Shown: positions 40,152 to 52,844 of the stretch, piece after piece | How the letters are laid out: every line of letters begins with the position of its first letter | Numbering within the stretch: position 1 is the first letter of the stretch | Assembly: GCA_037975125.1 (NCBI GenBank) | Contig: CM075854.1 | Span: forward strand, 63,924,571-63,988,570 | Direction of reading: 5' to 3' | Origin: Latrodectus hesperus | Taxonomy: Eukaryota > Arthropoda > Arachnida > Araneae > Theridiidae | Length of the DNA stretch: 64,000 nucleotides | Translations under genes and position numbers: made by a program | Notes under the pieces: model-generated | Database searches by the model: none | Seen by the model: the letters and a program-made list of their open reading frames with translations, nothing else | What the model was told of the DNA's origin: nothing

Positions 40152-40857
40152 GCACCCCCTGAAGGTAGGGGAATGTCACCGGCCGTAGCACATCATCCTC
40201 GTAACGCTGGACTGTCATAGTACCATGAATATGAACTAGAGGTAACCTGAAATTCTATGGAATGGCATCCCAAATAATGATGCCACATTGTCGCGAGATG
40301 GGGCATTCCACAATGTTTGCAGGATTGAACCTGTCTTCATGTCCATGCCACTCTCATTTTCGGTGACTATCACTGAAGAAACAGAAATGTGACTCATCTG
40401 AGGAAACTATCCTGTGCTAATTATCGTACACATCGTTCTAATCTGGTACCATTCCAGAATTGGCGTCTATGCTGTGGGGTCAATGGCAGTCTTCTAACGG
40501 ATGTCATGAGCGGAGGACACTAGCAGCTAATCGACGGCAAATAATTCTGCTCGATGTGGGAGCATCCTTGCATCATTCTGCAGAATTTCTGTAGACGTGC
40601 TTTGCGAGACCATCAGCACGTCTTGTCTGAGCTGTCGATCATGCTGACGTCACTCTCGCTGTACCGACACCCTGGAAAAGATCCACAGTTCCTTGTTCCA
40701 ACCATCTTCACCACAGCCGGTGCTCTGTGGTCGCATCTAGGTGTTTGTCAGTTGCGATTTACCGTAAGAATCAACCTGTCCTTTTCAGTTCGATCACCAT
40801 GCCACTCTTAATCTCGTCTGTATGATGGAATTGACTTCGTCAACGAGTGCCTGGCAT
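40152..40857 (-). pseudogene. Outer Tc1 transposase, N-terminal two thirds
   Basis: Begins with the minus-strand ATG at 40857 (MPGTR, then a stop) and carries many in-frame stops and at least one frameshift. DNA-binding and early catalytic regions are eroded, although VSSDESHF near 40400 still marks the first catalytic aspartate. The best preserved part is CGIIIWDAIP through GTMTVQRYEDDVLRPVTFPY, a hallmark stretch of the Tc1 DDE core (about 40285-40165). It ends exactly at the retrotransposon insertion, in LQGVLNA; the continuation is at 36153 and below. It is far more decayed than the inner Tc1 at 37 kb, so it is the older insertion. Confidence 0.85.
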
Positions 40858-41095
40858 TCTCTGCAAATACAGGCGTCCTTTACGACAAAAACAAACTTTC
40901 AACTATTATTTTACAAGCAACAATAACGGCGGTAAAATTTCCCATTCTGATAGTTTCTCACTTTATATCTTACCCTACGTGCGCTGAAGAGCTGCGCATT
41001 TCACATCATTTGCGTTACTCGATAAAGTGCGTCTACCCTGAAATTTGCATAATTTTCTGACCAATACTTCTTGATGTTGCATTTTCAATGTCGTG

Positions 41096-42713
41096 CAATG
41101 TATATACATTGTATATAAATGTACCTTCTTTTGTTCTTTTAAAAAAGTATTCTTATTTAAAAATAATTCTAATATAATTGTTTGCGTATTTCAGCATTAT
41201 ATTTCTTTTGTTAATAATTCATATTTCTTTTCTCATTATTTTAATAAAAATAATACATATGTCATTAAATTTAAATTAGAAAAAACATTTAAAGATTTGT
41301 TCATAATTTGCACATGAAAATTGATAACCTGATCAATTTTTTTTTATTGAAAACACATTAACTTCACCTTCTACACAAGAAGTTTTTATATTTCCTAATG
41401 TTTCTTAAATTTTGGTAGTGAAAATGACCGTATTATAATTTTTAAAATCAAAACTCGCTTTCCACTCATATTTTCTTAATTTAACCGATAAGCTTGTGCC
41501 CAATATTAAATATTCTATCGATAAATAAATCCCAGAACTATTTGGTTTTAAATTCGCCGGAAGAAAATTGGATGAAATGTATGTGTGCATGAAGTAATGA
41601 AGCTAGTGCAAGTACATTCGTTTGATACACTAATTAATGATTCTGGGTACATAAAGGATACTTTCTGATGTAATAAGAGAAAGGCTTTCAATCTTAGTGT
41701 TTATATTATTGGGAAAGTTTGTCAGTTCTAAACTCCAATATTGACCCGTTTTCGCTTTGATATATTATTAGATAGCTGAATATCAACAAATCTTTGAAAA
41801 TTGTATTACTAAGCAGAATTTTGAGAACTTTTGAGTTATATATTTTCACTGTCAATACTAAAGAAAATATAATTGCATATAATGGTGAAAATATCTATTT
41901 TAGAATATGGGACTGATTGTTTTCGAAATTAGTTTGCATCTGAAACGTATATATATATATATATATATATATATGCTTTATAAGGACTATTAAATGTTTG
42001 ACGTGGTCTGTAAGTTTAATTATTTATGATATTTGTAATCTCAAGAAATCACTTTATGTGTCCATTTTTCGCTTTAATAATTGAATATAGTTTCAAATAA
42101 AAAATCAGTTCATTTTATGATATTTCAGAAAACATTTTACCGTACTGATTGAAATATTATAAGCTACACGAATAAGTTTTTATGAATATTGAAGTTGTTT
42201 GTTCTTTCATTTAAGCTTTGAAACAATGGAATGAAATTCATAAATAAAAATGTCTAATTCATATAATTATAAAAAGAATATACACATCGCTTAATATATT
42301 AAGCATAAAACATTTAGAAGAATTATTTTATAGAGTCTAAAATAATAGAGTTTTTTAATTTAATGGCTCTATATATAATAAATTTATAATGTAAATACCT
42401 AAAGTGGGGAATACTTCTTTCATTTTATGTTTTGCTTACTAAACACGAACGATGAAATATTCGTAACATAAAAATTACTCCTTTAAAATTATGAACTCTT
42501 ATCTCATTATTTATTAAAATTCGATGAAGTTCAAAAAGTCATTTTGATTACATGACACTAGATGATGATCAAGGGCAATTGCTTAGATTTAGTTTATAAT
42601 TCATAAATAACAAAATTCCAATATAACGAATCGTTTTATTTAGAAAAATAAATAAGAGATTATACTAAATAGTGATGACTAAAGCACTAAATTTGATTGA
42701 AATTATCCTTGCT

Positions 42714-42766
<53 letters not shown>

Positions 42767-43547
42767 TGTGCGTGCGTATGTGTGTGTAATACAAAATTTA
42801 ATTCGGAAGTTCAATAATTTGCAAATATTCTTCTAAAATTTGATGGATAATGCTTTATTTGCTATTATTTAGGGATATTAAAAGGAAAATTATTGTATGA
42901 TTGATAAAAATTTTTTATTTTATTATTATTTATTTACATACTGATCGAAAATGCATTAATTTTACTACCAAAACAAATATTATTCAGTAGTGAGTGTCAA
43001 TGCATTATTATTCTCTTTTTCGCTTTAGCTGGTAGTAACCTTTTTTATAAAATAGATTCTATAATTTTTTTATCTCAAGCAACACGCACACATACACAAA
43101 AATCAAAGTTGTTTGATTCATTTTAATGACTTCAATGATTTAACAAAAATGTTTTATCTTTTACCTGGAGTAAAAAAATGGAAATAAAATCTCAGGAGAA
43201 AATAAGTAACTTTGGAATTTTTTTTGTAACTACATAGTTGTAAACTATTTATCAGTTTATCCCAAAGGCAAAATTAACCTACAGATACATTTATTTTTTT
43301 ACATTTATTTATTACAAATTAAATATAAAATAAATTTTTAAAGTGAAAGTATAATTCTTTAACTATGATTAACAAAATTACTAAATAGTTAGAAACAGTA
43401 TAATTTAAATAAATTATTATTAAAATGTGCTATTATAACAGAATATCAATTAATGAAACACAGTTATCTAAAATAGTGTTGAAAATATCAAGAAAATAAC
43501 TTAAGAAAAAGAGTGTAAGAAACGCTTGCTCCAATCTAGTAGTTATA
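41096..43547. other. AT-rich DNA with two (TA)n tracts, no gene seen
   Basis: Nothing coding could be supported. Contains (TA)n at about 41948-41974 and 42717-42763; the second runs into a GTGTGCGTGCGTATGTGTGTG stretch. Confidence 0.6.
42717..42763. repeat. (TA)n microsatellite
   Basis: Pure TA over about 47 bp, adjoining a short TG-rich run. Confidence 0.95.
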
Positions 43548-43774
43548 CACTCGTGTCCATAAATTAAGGATAATGCAAGTTCAGGCAAAGGAAGAGACAG
43601 AAGCAAAACAAATGTGACTTATTTGTAAAGTCTATTTATTAAACAAAAAGTGAAGAGCAAAAAAGAGGCTATATGTTTGACAACATTAATAAAAATAGCT
43701 ATTTTTATTCCCTAGAGCAAATTTCAAAAACGAACCTATTTACAAAAACCTATATAACATGGTTGGTATGATGG

Positions 43775-44140
43775 TTAATACATAGTATGCTCCCTAGACG
43801 ATGCAATACAGGCCTTACAACGCCTAAGCATGCTGAGTACCAAATTATTGACCTGATCTTGGGGAATATTACACCAATCATCAAGCAATGCTCTCCGAAG
43901 TTCCGGTAGTTTGGTTTGGTTTTGTTTGTCGCTAAACGGTCATTTTTGGTACACGAGGGCTAATTAGACCGGGACCTACGGTTTTAAAGTGGATTCCGAA
44001 CCACTACAAACGTCTATACCCAAGATGAGATTTGAACCCACGAACTGTTGAACCGAAGGCAAGAGCCCTAACCATTCGACTGCCAGTTCGGCGAAGTTCC
44101 GGTAGACATGTGGGAGGGGGTTGGCGGGCGGCATATTGTA
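43775..44140 (-). pseudogene. Tc1 transposase C-terminus, interrupted by a SINE
   Basis: With the SINE and one duplicated target copy removed, the minus strand reads RQPPPTCLPELRRALLDDW and then NIPQDQVNNLVLSMLRRCKA, the C-terminal helices of a Tc1 transposase. It ends at a stop at 43777-43775. The frame continues exactly across the SINE site, so the SINE landed in a coding sequence that was then still open at this point. The catalytic core upstream is absent. This lineage differs from those at 30, 36 and 37 kb. Confidence 0.82.
43910..44092 (-). repeat. tRNA-derived SINE, family A, with TSD
   Basis: Minus-strand head at the right end, with a one-mismatch B box (GGTTCAAATC), and a body ending at the left in an AAAC-type tail (TTTGGTTTTGTTTG on the plus strand). 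The 13-bp duplication gaagttccggtag lies at 43897-43909 and 44093-44105. It is inserted in the Tc1 transposase relic. Confidence 0.9.
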
Positions 44141-44145
44141 AGAAA

Positions 44146-47100
44146 TATATTAATTTCATTTACGTATTTTCTCTAAAAGAAATCAATAAAATAGTACGAT
44201 AGTTTCTTACAATCCGTTGTTATTATCCTGATCAGTAGTGTGGAAAACAGAAAGACCTTTAAAGTGAAAAATATTATTTGGACAAATATCTTGACTAATC
44301 TAATTATGATACCAGAAAGGAAATGGAATTGCAGGTAATATCCATAATATGATAAAAACATTTTAAAGCATTATTAAAATAAATTGAGTAAAATTAAATG
44401 TTTTATAATTACAATATGTATGTGATTAGTTAGCAATTCACCACACCCCCTGATTTTGTTCGGACAGATATATATAAACATAACATTTTAAAATTTCATT
44501 TAAATGTACTTAATGAAATCAAATATCATGAGGCAAATTTTATCTCTGGCATCAGTGTAATTAATAAAATTATGATTTACTTCCTGAAAAATAATAATTA
44601 TTTCTATTTATTATTAAGAAAAATTAGATTTTCTTACAGAACAGAGTCAAAAATAATTAAATATATTTCATTCAGTACACAAAAAAAAAATCTAAGGAAA
44701 TTAGAATGAAACTAAAGCTACTAAATTTCAGAAAATAAGTCTTTCCCAAATTAATTAAACACGGAAAACTGTGTGGAGTTCTTATCTCCAGCTTGTTTCT
44801 TCATTATTTTTTAAAATTATTTTAACTTAATTTGATCCTATTATTTAATGAATAATACATATTGTTTTACTTTATTTGGTTTCACATTTTAAAAGGATTA
44901 ACTGAAAATTACTTAAGTGATTTCAAATTAAAATATCTAAATTTATATTATATTATCTTTTTTATTAAACAAATAAGTTATCTCTATAAAGGGATTCGTT
45001 ACTATAGTTATCACTAATTACAGAAAAATGTTATTTCATAATGCCTTTATTTTTTGACACTTGTAATTTATTTGACCCTTAATGGCTTACTTTTACCTTT
45101 TTGTTAAGTTTATCTTAAAGTAGTTCAAAATTTATAACTTAGTAATTTTTTCTTTCGCGCAAATTCTTTTTATTGTAAATAAATGCAATATTACGCATGT
45201 TATTAATTTAATGTTTATGAATTTATTTTCTAATGAAAAACTTTTAATTTTGAATGCTTTTAAATAAATAAATTAAAAATATTTTCCATTTTTTAAAGTA
45301 ATGCATTGATACTCATATTGAATGCTTATCCAACAGATATAACTATAAAATTCTTTAAATAAACTGGTTTGAAAATGAATACTACTCTCATATGCAAAAA
45401 ATTATTAAGAATGAAAGACGTTTAATATATTGACGGATAAAATTACAGAATTTTTATTTAGTTTTCTACGGAAGGTCAACATATGATGCAATTCAATGTT
45501 CGATGTCATGTGAAATATAATAAAATATTCTTAACGGAAATATGAAAATTTCACATAAATTTGCACTGATTAATTAAAGATTAATAACTATTTCAATAAG
45601 GTTAATGAACTTGCTGGTGGTGAATAAATACAGAAAAAGTCATGTATTTTTAATGTAAAATATTTTCATGTCAGTTGAAAGTTGCAAATAATACAATTAT
45701 TTCACGCTAATATTTTGCATTGTTGATCGAAATATTTACGATATTTTTTTAATTAAATTTAAAATAGTAATGTTGATATTTACATAATTTGAAATTTTTC
45801 TTTTTTGTTTTCACAGAGAAAAATATTTATTATTTTAGTAGCTTTGATGGAAGATATATATTACAGCGAAAAGTGAGAAGGATTAAAACATAGTTCCATG
45901 TATTTTTTAAATGATCATCTTTAGAAAATATTAAACTGTAAATGAAATAAATTCCATCCTTAGTTTGTAGTTAGTTTGTGAATCAGTTTAAATTCACAGA
46001 AAGTATCAGACCCAAAAAAATTTAACTGTGTTATTTAAAAGTATTTTTAATAAACAATTGCTTGTGAAGAAAATTAGCAATATATCTCTAAATTAATTGC
46101 TCCATTCTGCATTATGCAGTCTGAAAAAAATCCTTTTTCATTTAACTGTATCATTAAATTACTGCCATTAAATGCACAAATTTGTGAAGCAAAAAGGCTA
46201 TTTATTATTATTAAATTAATTAGAAAGGCTTGACTTTTTTGCTTGACTTAAGTAATAAAAAATAAATTACCGAACAAAATTCAGTAAAAGAATAAGATAA
46301 AAATTTTGGTAATTTTTCTCTATCTCAAATTATTAGATATATAAAAAAATGAAAAAATAATTGTGCTATAAATATTTTATACATCGACAGTAAAAGCAGC
46401 TATTTATCTTTAAAATTTTAAATTTTATTTGTAATGTTAGCATTATTGTTTTCATTCATAATAAGTTTTATATGAAAAATAAATTCTTTAAAAAGGTGCT
46501 TTTCTCATGTTCTTTACTTTTCTCATGTTATCACTATTATTATTAACGATGAAAAATGCATATCTAACTATAGGGCATTTTCTTGTTAAGCAATGAATCC
46601 AATTCACAACTTATGAAATATTCATTAAATTACAATATGTATCTTTAAGAGAGCATCTCATTACAGAAAATATTTTTTACTAATTAGACTATAAATCTTA
46701 AATCAAATTGAATTGCAAATAAGTTTAAAATTGTAAATAAATAGCGAAATATATTAATCTAGGAATTCCAGTAATTATTTTAATTCGAATTTTTGTTACA
46801 TGTTTAAACATTTCCTTTTTATGTCAGACAAATTATCCCTTTTAAGATGACTTAATATTAACATTAGTTTTGTGTTATTTTTTTTAGTAGAGTTATTAAA
46901 ATTTTTAAGGAGGAAAGTAAAATTTTAATGAATATAAATATTAATTTAAATGAGAATGCTTAAAAACATCAGGGAGCTATAACTACATTACAGAAAAATA
47001 TTTTGAATGTGGTATCCATTTCAAATTGACCATTCGTACGCAATAACGCTTAAATGCTTAATCAAACGAGGTTATAAGACCTCGTTTTCAACTTTCTGTC

Positions 47101-50100
47101 TCGATAATATTTCAGAATGTCTATTAGTAATTAATTTAATGAACTTTTTATGCCATAAGATATGTTAAAATAATTAGGCATCCTGTTAGGCAATCCAACT
47201 TTCTGGCGAAATGCAATCAAACGTGCAATGCCACAGGGATATTTTCGAAATTTAACACTTCAACGCATCTAATAGGAATGAAATCTTTTCTAAATCACTG
47301 ATTACCTTTCATTCTCCTTTTGGGGTGATATAAGGAGCTGTAAAATCTCTTTCCTCATTTGTATGTTGGAGAGGAATGAAAAGAAGGAGATATAAAATAT
47401 TTACTACTTACTTTCACTCCAGTAGTTTTTAAGTATTTTGAAAGTTCTTGAGAGTCGAATTAGGAGCAATTTGTTATCCTTAATCGAATTCACAGCTCAT
47501 TAAACATGGCTCTCTTAACGAAAAAAAAGTAAGGAAAGCAGAATTTTAAGATATTTGTATCGATCTGTAAATATACTGATCTGTGTTCAAGAATAGGAGC
47601 TTTTTGATTTTGATTCAATGATTCGAATTTGCCCACGCCACCGTTCTTTTTTCTCCTATTTTTAATTGCTCTCAGCATAAAATATTCATGAAAATTTTAT
47701 TAGTTTAACAGTACTTCATTTTACATTATAAGTAACTTATTACCAAATCACTGGAAAACTTAAGAACTCATTTAATATTGCACAGAAGAGCTCAAGATTA
47801 TCTAAAACTATTTATTTTATTATTACTATTTTCAAGTCATTTTATTTTTATCAGAATATTAGTATTAATATTTTTTAGTTTTTATGACTTTATTAATGAT
47901 ACCTATGGTATATAATAAAAAAAATACCTAACTATAGAAATAGACATAACTATACTAAGACATTTAAAAAATCAATTTTATGTCCCTCAGAAGATAAAAT
48001 GTTAAAAATAAGTAAACTTTCACAAATAAATGTTTTGCGTTTTTCTAGAGTTTAACTCGTTACAATACACTTAAACATCAAATTTTTTTACAATCAAAGT
48101 TTCTAGATAAAATGATCTTTTTTTAAAAAAAAATCAGTCACATATGATTTTCCGTCACATCATTATGTAAAAGTTGAAAAGTTACATACATAGTTTTAAA
48201 AAGTTGACATTTAAACACAAATATAATATAAAATCTGAGTTTAAAAATAAAAGAAGACATGAGCTATGATAATAATTAAATAATGGACTTATTTGGAAAT
48301 GTTTTATATCTGTTTTTAAGTGAGGGATACTTTTAGATGCATTTAAATCCAAAGGAATTTTACTGCTTTTCTTGAATTGCAAAAAAAAAGACATTTTCCT
48401 TATTTATTTATTATTTTTTTGTCTTTATTTTTTATAATTTGTTGGTTTTCTTTCATGGATTGGTTGACTTTTTCATTTTTGTGTTATCTAGAGAAAACTT
48501 TTTGTGAAATCTATCATTAGATTAGCCGAAAGTTTGTTTCAAGCGATTTTATTCAATGACTATCAAAAAGATAGTGCAAATACATGTCAGTTTAACTTTT
48601 CATTTTCTTTTTTAAATCAAAGATTGATTTTATTTCATTAAGAAAACTTTTCTGTACTGTTTATTTATAATCATAAATAACATACTAAAAATAAATTGAA
48701 AGTTAATAATATAGAAATAAATTATATATAATTATACAAATGAAAATTGAGGTTCTGATTAAGAAGTTTTTGGTTGTTTTCTGGAAAAATTTGACGATTC
48801 AGATACATTGGTTTTATACTCAATTTCTCACATCTCATGGAAATACTTATTTTCGAATTTTTGTTTGAATATTTATTTTTGAATTGGACATCTAATCTGT
48901 ATAGCATTAAGAAGAGTTTTTATAAATAAACTAGAATTTTTTTAATTAACATTTACACAATATATACTCTTTTAACAATGTGATACAACTTGATAGAATT
49001 TCTGTGAGCTATTTTAACAAATTTAATTTGAACGCAATTGTATATATTCTACTTTTTCAAAGGCAAGCAGTTTATTTTAACAGCTTTCTGATAATTTTAT
49101 TTCACATCACAAATTACTTTGAGCCCCATTAAATAGGAATTTAATTAAGAAATTCTTTTCTGAGAATTCAGGAAATTAATCTTAGAACAATATTATACAG
49201 TTAGAGTCTACTTAAGTTTTTTGCTACTTAAGTTAAAAAAAACTTGATTTTACTGAAAATTGTTTAAGAACAGTTGCTTGAAATATATTAAACATTAATT
49301 TCTGGATATTGCTATTAATAGAAGGGTTGAAAGCAAAAATTAAATTTAGTACAATTATCAAGCTTGTTCTAAAGTTTTACTTCCAATGACGCTTAATTTT
49401 TTTATTTATTTGCGTATTGTATTAATCTATTTAATTAATATGCATGATCTGTTCAATTATATTTATTAAATAAATTTTACATTTTTGGGAATTTAATTTT
49501 TTTAAATTTTAAAATACCCACTACACCCTAAAATTTGTGTTCAGAATTATAACTGTAATAATATTTTAAAATTTATATTCAGTACGAGTATAAGATATCA
49601 AATGTAACACAAATGTTTTTTTTTTATCACAAATTGAAATTATATATCTTTTTTTATGAGAACCAAAATGTGAGCAAAAGTTAAATTTTATTCACAGTAT
49701 ACAGCTTTTGTAAATTATTTCATTTCTTATTATGTAAATTGAAATTTTTAATTACATAATATATATGTATTTATTATATGAATAGTATTATTTTTAACTT
49801 CCCTGAAAAGTTTTTTGAATAAATATAACACATTTGATAAAGAAAGTGCACTAAGTTAATAAGATAATTTGATAAAGAAAGTATGTTAAGTTATCCCAAA
49901 ACAAAAACACAATGGTAGATTTTTTTAATTTGGTCGTATGTTTTTTAAAATCTCTGTTGAATAACATAGTTTTGTTTTACTAAAATTACCAATTAAATTG
50001 TAGTTGAAGTACGATAATTTCATAAATAATACATACAAATGATTCAATTAATACAGTCAAAAGGTATGTCAATGTATTAACAGTTTTTGAAATATTTTTC

Positions 50101-51256
50101 AAATTTATTAAATATATATTTTTCCTTAAAACAATTGCTTATTAAAAATCATGAATTTTCAATTTAAGCATACTAACATTTTATTTTCGAAAGAATGTTT
50201 TGGAAATATGCCATCATTTTTTTCTTGTATAGGAAAATGTTTCAGCTCGAAAAACGTTCTGAATATGATGATAAACAAGTCTGTTATAAACAACACTGCA
50301 ACGTAATAATATTTGTGCAGCGATAAAAGTGTATTTTATCGAACATCGATAGAAAACATTCCTTTAAATTTACATTTTTATTACAATCTGTAGATACATA
50401 CAGATCTATTTGGAAGCAGGCAGTAAAGTTTACTACATGTATAAAATATGTCTACACATTTTTCACATATAAAAGTCATTTTTCACTTTTATTTTATGTG
50501 AAGTTGTATGAAATAAATTCAAACGTAAGTAGATATTTTGCGTATCAAATTCCAGTTTGATAAATTTTGCTTTGTAAATTAATTGATGGTATTTAGTTTA
50601 AATAGGAAAAAAAATACAATATTAATTTATCTTGTAAAAAATCAAGAAAATGTGCTTTTATATATACTTATCAATCAAAAAGTTTTACTTATTTTCTAAG
50701 TTTTTGTTACACAACAAAGAATGAGTTTAATTCAAAATAAGTATTCGGTTTGGTAAAGAGTGCTATGAGCAATATAATTTAAGATAATATTTACTTAAAA
50801 TAAGAAATTTCAAATATGTTAATATTATAAATGCGTAAAAACTATTTTTGTGGTAAATAAAATGTTCCCCTTAGTGAAATTATTAACATAAAACTTGTTT
50901 TAACAAATAAAAAAACAAGAATTTCACATTTATGAATTTATTATTATAACTACACCAGAATGTTCCGATAAATACAAATACACTTAGGAATATTCAGGTA
51001 AATGTTTTTTTTATGTAAGGAGCATTTACTATTAAGATATTTCGAAAATTAATTAGTAATATTATTTCTTATATGGGATTAATAATATGATTTTATCAAG
51101 TATCAGTAGAAATGTCTGGAAAGCAAGATATGCAAAAACTATAAATAATTATTTTTTTATTGATCCCTTTAAAAATAATCCTATAGTAATTATGATTAAT
51201 TCAAAGTTTAGTCGTAAAATTTACAAACGTTATTATTTCAGGATGGTAAAAGATAA
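44146..51256. other. AT-rich unique DNA, no gene seen
   Basis: Seven kilobases in which no gene, RNA or transposon could be supported. Noted: a perfect 9-bp-stem hairpin at 47064-47087 inside a GC-richer patch (47030-47350), and a direct repeat of tttgataaagaaagt near 49833 and 49868, likely a local duplication. Confidence 0.55.
47064..47087. repeat. Perfect 9-bp hairpin
   Basis: AAACGAGGT and ACCTCGTTT flank a 6-nt TATAAG loop. GC-rich for this region. No neighbouring gene is seen that would give it a role. Confidence 0.6.
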
Positions 51257-51614
51257 GAGTGTGTTATTCATTGCGATGGGATGAATTCAAAATGTAATAT
51301 TATAATAGCATTCATTGGCTAGTTTCAAGTATGTAACCGCGTGAAAGTGTGTTATTCATTGCGATGATGAGTTCAAAATGTAATATTAAAATAGCATTCA
51401 TTGGCTAGTTTCAAGTATGTAACCGCGTGAAAGTGTGTTATTCATTGCGATGATGTAGTTCAAAATGTAATTATTATATTATAGCATTCATTGGCTAGTT
51501 TTCCAAGTATAGGGGTAAACCGGCGTGAAGGTGTGTTATTCATTGCGATGATGAGTTCAAAATGTAATATTATAATAGCATTCATTGGCTAGTTTCAAGT
51601 ATGTAACCGCGTGA
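51257..51614. repeat. Minisatellite, four copies of about 86-98 bp
   Basis: Each unit contains GTGTGTTATTCATTGCGATG, then TTCAAAATGTAAT, then AGCATTCATTGGCTAGTTT and an ACCGCGTGAA-like end. Successive units start 88, 86 and 98 bp apart; the third is longer because of small insertions. No open frame crosses the array. It is non-coding as far as I can see. Confidence 0.93.
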
Positions 51615-52844
51615 AATTCTCATTAATATATATCTGTATAAACAGCAAAATATATATTAATTAATCAACAAATTATAATAAAATAATTATTGCAAATTTA
51701 ATAAGTTAAAAATGTGTTGGTGTAATCTATCATAAAAAGTCTTCTCGTTATTCAGCAAATGTAAATTTATATATAACTTCCGAAAATCAATAAGATCCAT
51801 TTTTTGTGGAAACATTTCTTTTTAAATACTGAATATGCTTTTTTTGAGTGCAAAATACATGAATGATATAAAAATATACATGTATGATAAAAAAACGAAA
51901 GCATTGCTTTCGTTTTCTTGTAGTTCTGAGTTCGAAGTTCAGGGAATGAGCCAAGGTTTAATAAATATTTTATTTTACATGCACAAACTACAAAAGTTCT
52001 TACGTGAAGCGTGCTGTGGAATTCCTCGCCCAGTTTTGATATTATTTAAATGTGAATTTCTAACGAAACGAATAAGCATTTTATAATTTTCGCTTTGATA
52101 TGTGTATCTTTTCATTCATTTGTTGCATTTTCTTAATACTCACCTAGAATAACAAACTTCATTTAGTCTTTGTCAATGTTGAAAAGTATGAGATGGATGT
52201 TTCACACTCAAATCTTTCAAATCACTTTTGTTGGGGCTGTTGTTTGAAAGTTTTTCCACTTTTCTCTCTTGTAACAAGTGAGTATGAAGCCTTATCTATA
52301 ATAAGTTCTTTTGGAAGGCAATACAGGGTAAACGATCAAATACATTATAACTTTTTTGAGTTATCAATAACGTTGTGTCGCTTACTTATGTTTGTTATGA
52401 ATGTTACATTTCTTGTTTCTGCATGCCTGTCATGTGCCTGTCTGTGCATGAATATAGGTCCTTGAGTAGATTTAAGATTTCATTTTCTTTGCCACACGTG
52501 AATATTATTTAATGTTTATGAGAAATATCCTCCCAGAATATAAGATGTTAAGATAGTAAAATCATTACAATAGGTTTTTGCTATGAGATCCACTAAGCAA
52601 TGCCAAATTAGTTCTTACAATCAAACTTAAATGTCAATAATTCCTGGCAATGGAAAACATACAAAACCTATTTTTGCTATTTAAAGCTATTTTGGTACAA
52701 TTCAATTGTGTAGTTATGAGATATTATGGAAGAGAAGTATATATATAGGATTGTTTTAATTTATGAGAATTATTGGAAATTCGACTCATGCAAAGAATTT
52801 TAATAAATGTATTATTGAGTATTTCAGAATGTTTACTCTTATAA
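51615..52844. other. AT-rich DNA, no recognised gene
   Basis: An open frame at 52193-52465 (90 codons, cysteine-rich, hydrophobic C-terminal half) lies in a somewhat GC-richer stretch but matches nothing I know; likely chance. A perfect 11-bp-stem hairpin at 51892-51916 (annotated separately) falls inside this stretch. Confidence 0.45.
51892..51916. repeat. Perfect 11-bp hairpin with 3-nt loop
   Basis: AAAACGAAAGC and GCTTTCGTTTT are exact complements around ATT. In form it resembles a tight RNA stem-loop, but there is no gene context. Confidence 0.65.

Larger units (their letters stand above)
35707..41095 (-). mobile_element. Outer Tc1-like transposon, split by nested insertions
   Basis: Two pieces, 35707-36153 and 40152-41095, together about 1.39 kb, a normal Tc1 length. 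The outer ends carry diverged inverted repeats: AAAAATCCAACACCAAGAAG at the left and GAAAATGCAACATCAAGAAG on the minus strand at the right. The intervening 4 kb is a retrotransposon that itself carries another Tc1 element. Joining the pieces at the duplicated target (TGATAAARGGCATTGA) restores an unbroken transposase frame across the second catalytic aspartate. The right boundary is approximate because the terminal few bases are degenerate. Confidence 0.85.
43548..44145 (-). mobile_element. Tc1-like transposon 3' end, carrying a SINE
   Basis: The left end begins CACTCGTGTCCATAAATTAA after a TA at 43546-43547, which looks like a Tc1 terminal repeat. A minus-strand transposase tail lies further right. 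The other end of the element is missing; sequence past about 44145 is plain AT-rich DNA. A family A SINE (43910-44092) interrupts the coding part. Confidence 0.7.

Noticed and set aside
40554..40811. 85-codon plus-strand protein
   Set aside because: Antisense to the outer Tc1 transposase pseudogene; its composition comes from that relic.
47064..47087. Bacterial-type terminator or histone mRNA stem-loop
   Set aside because: No T-run follows in a bacterial setting, the sequence is not the histone consensus and no gene is adjacent.
51257..51614. CRISPR-like array
   Set aside because: Units are contiguous tandem copies without distinct spacers, in a eukaryotic context; it is a minisatellite.
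52193..52465. Cysteine-rich secreted-type peptide
   Set aside because: No signal peptide at the start, no regular cysteine framework and no family resemblance; likely a chance frame.
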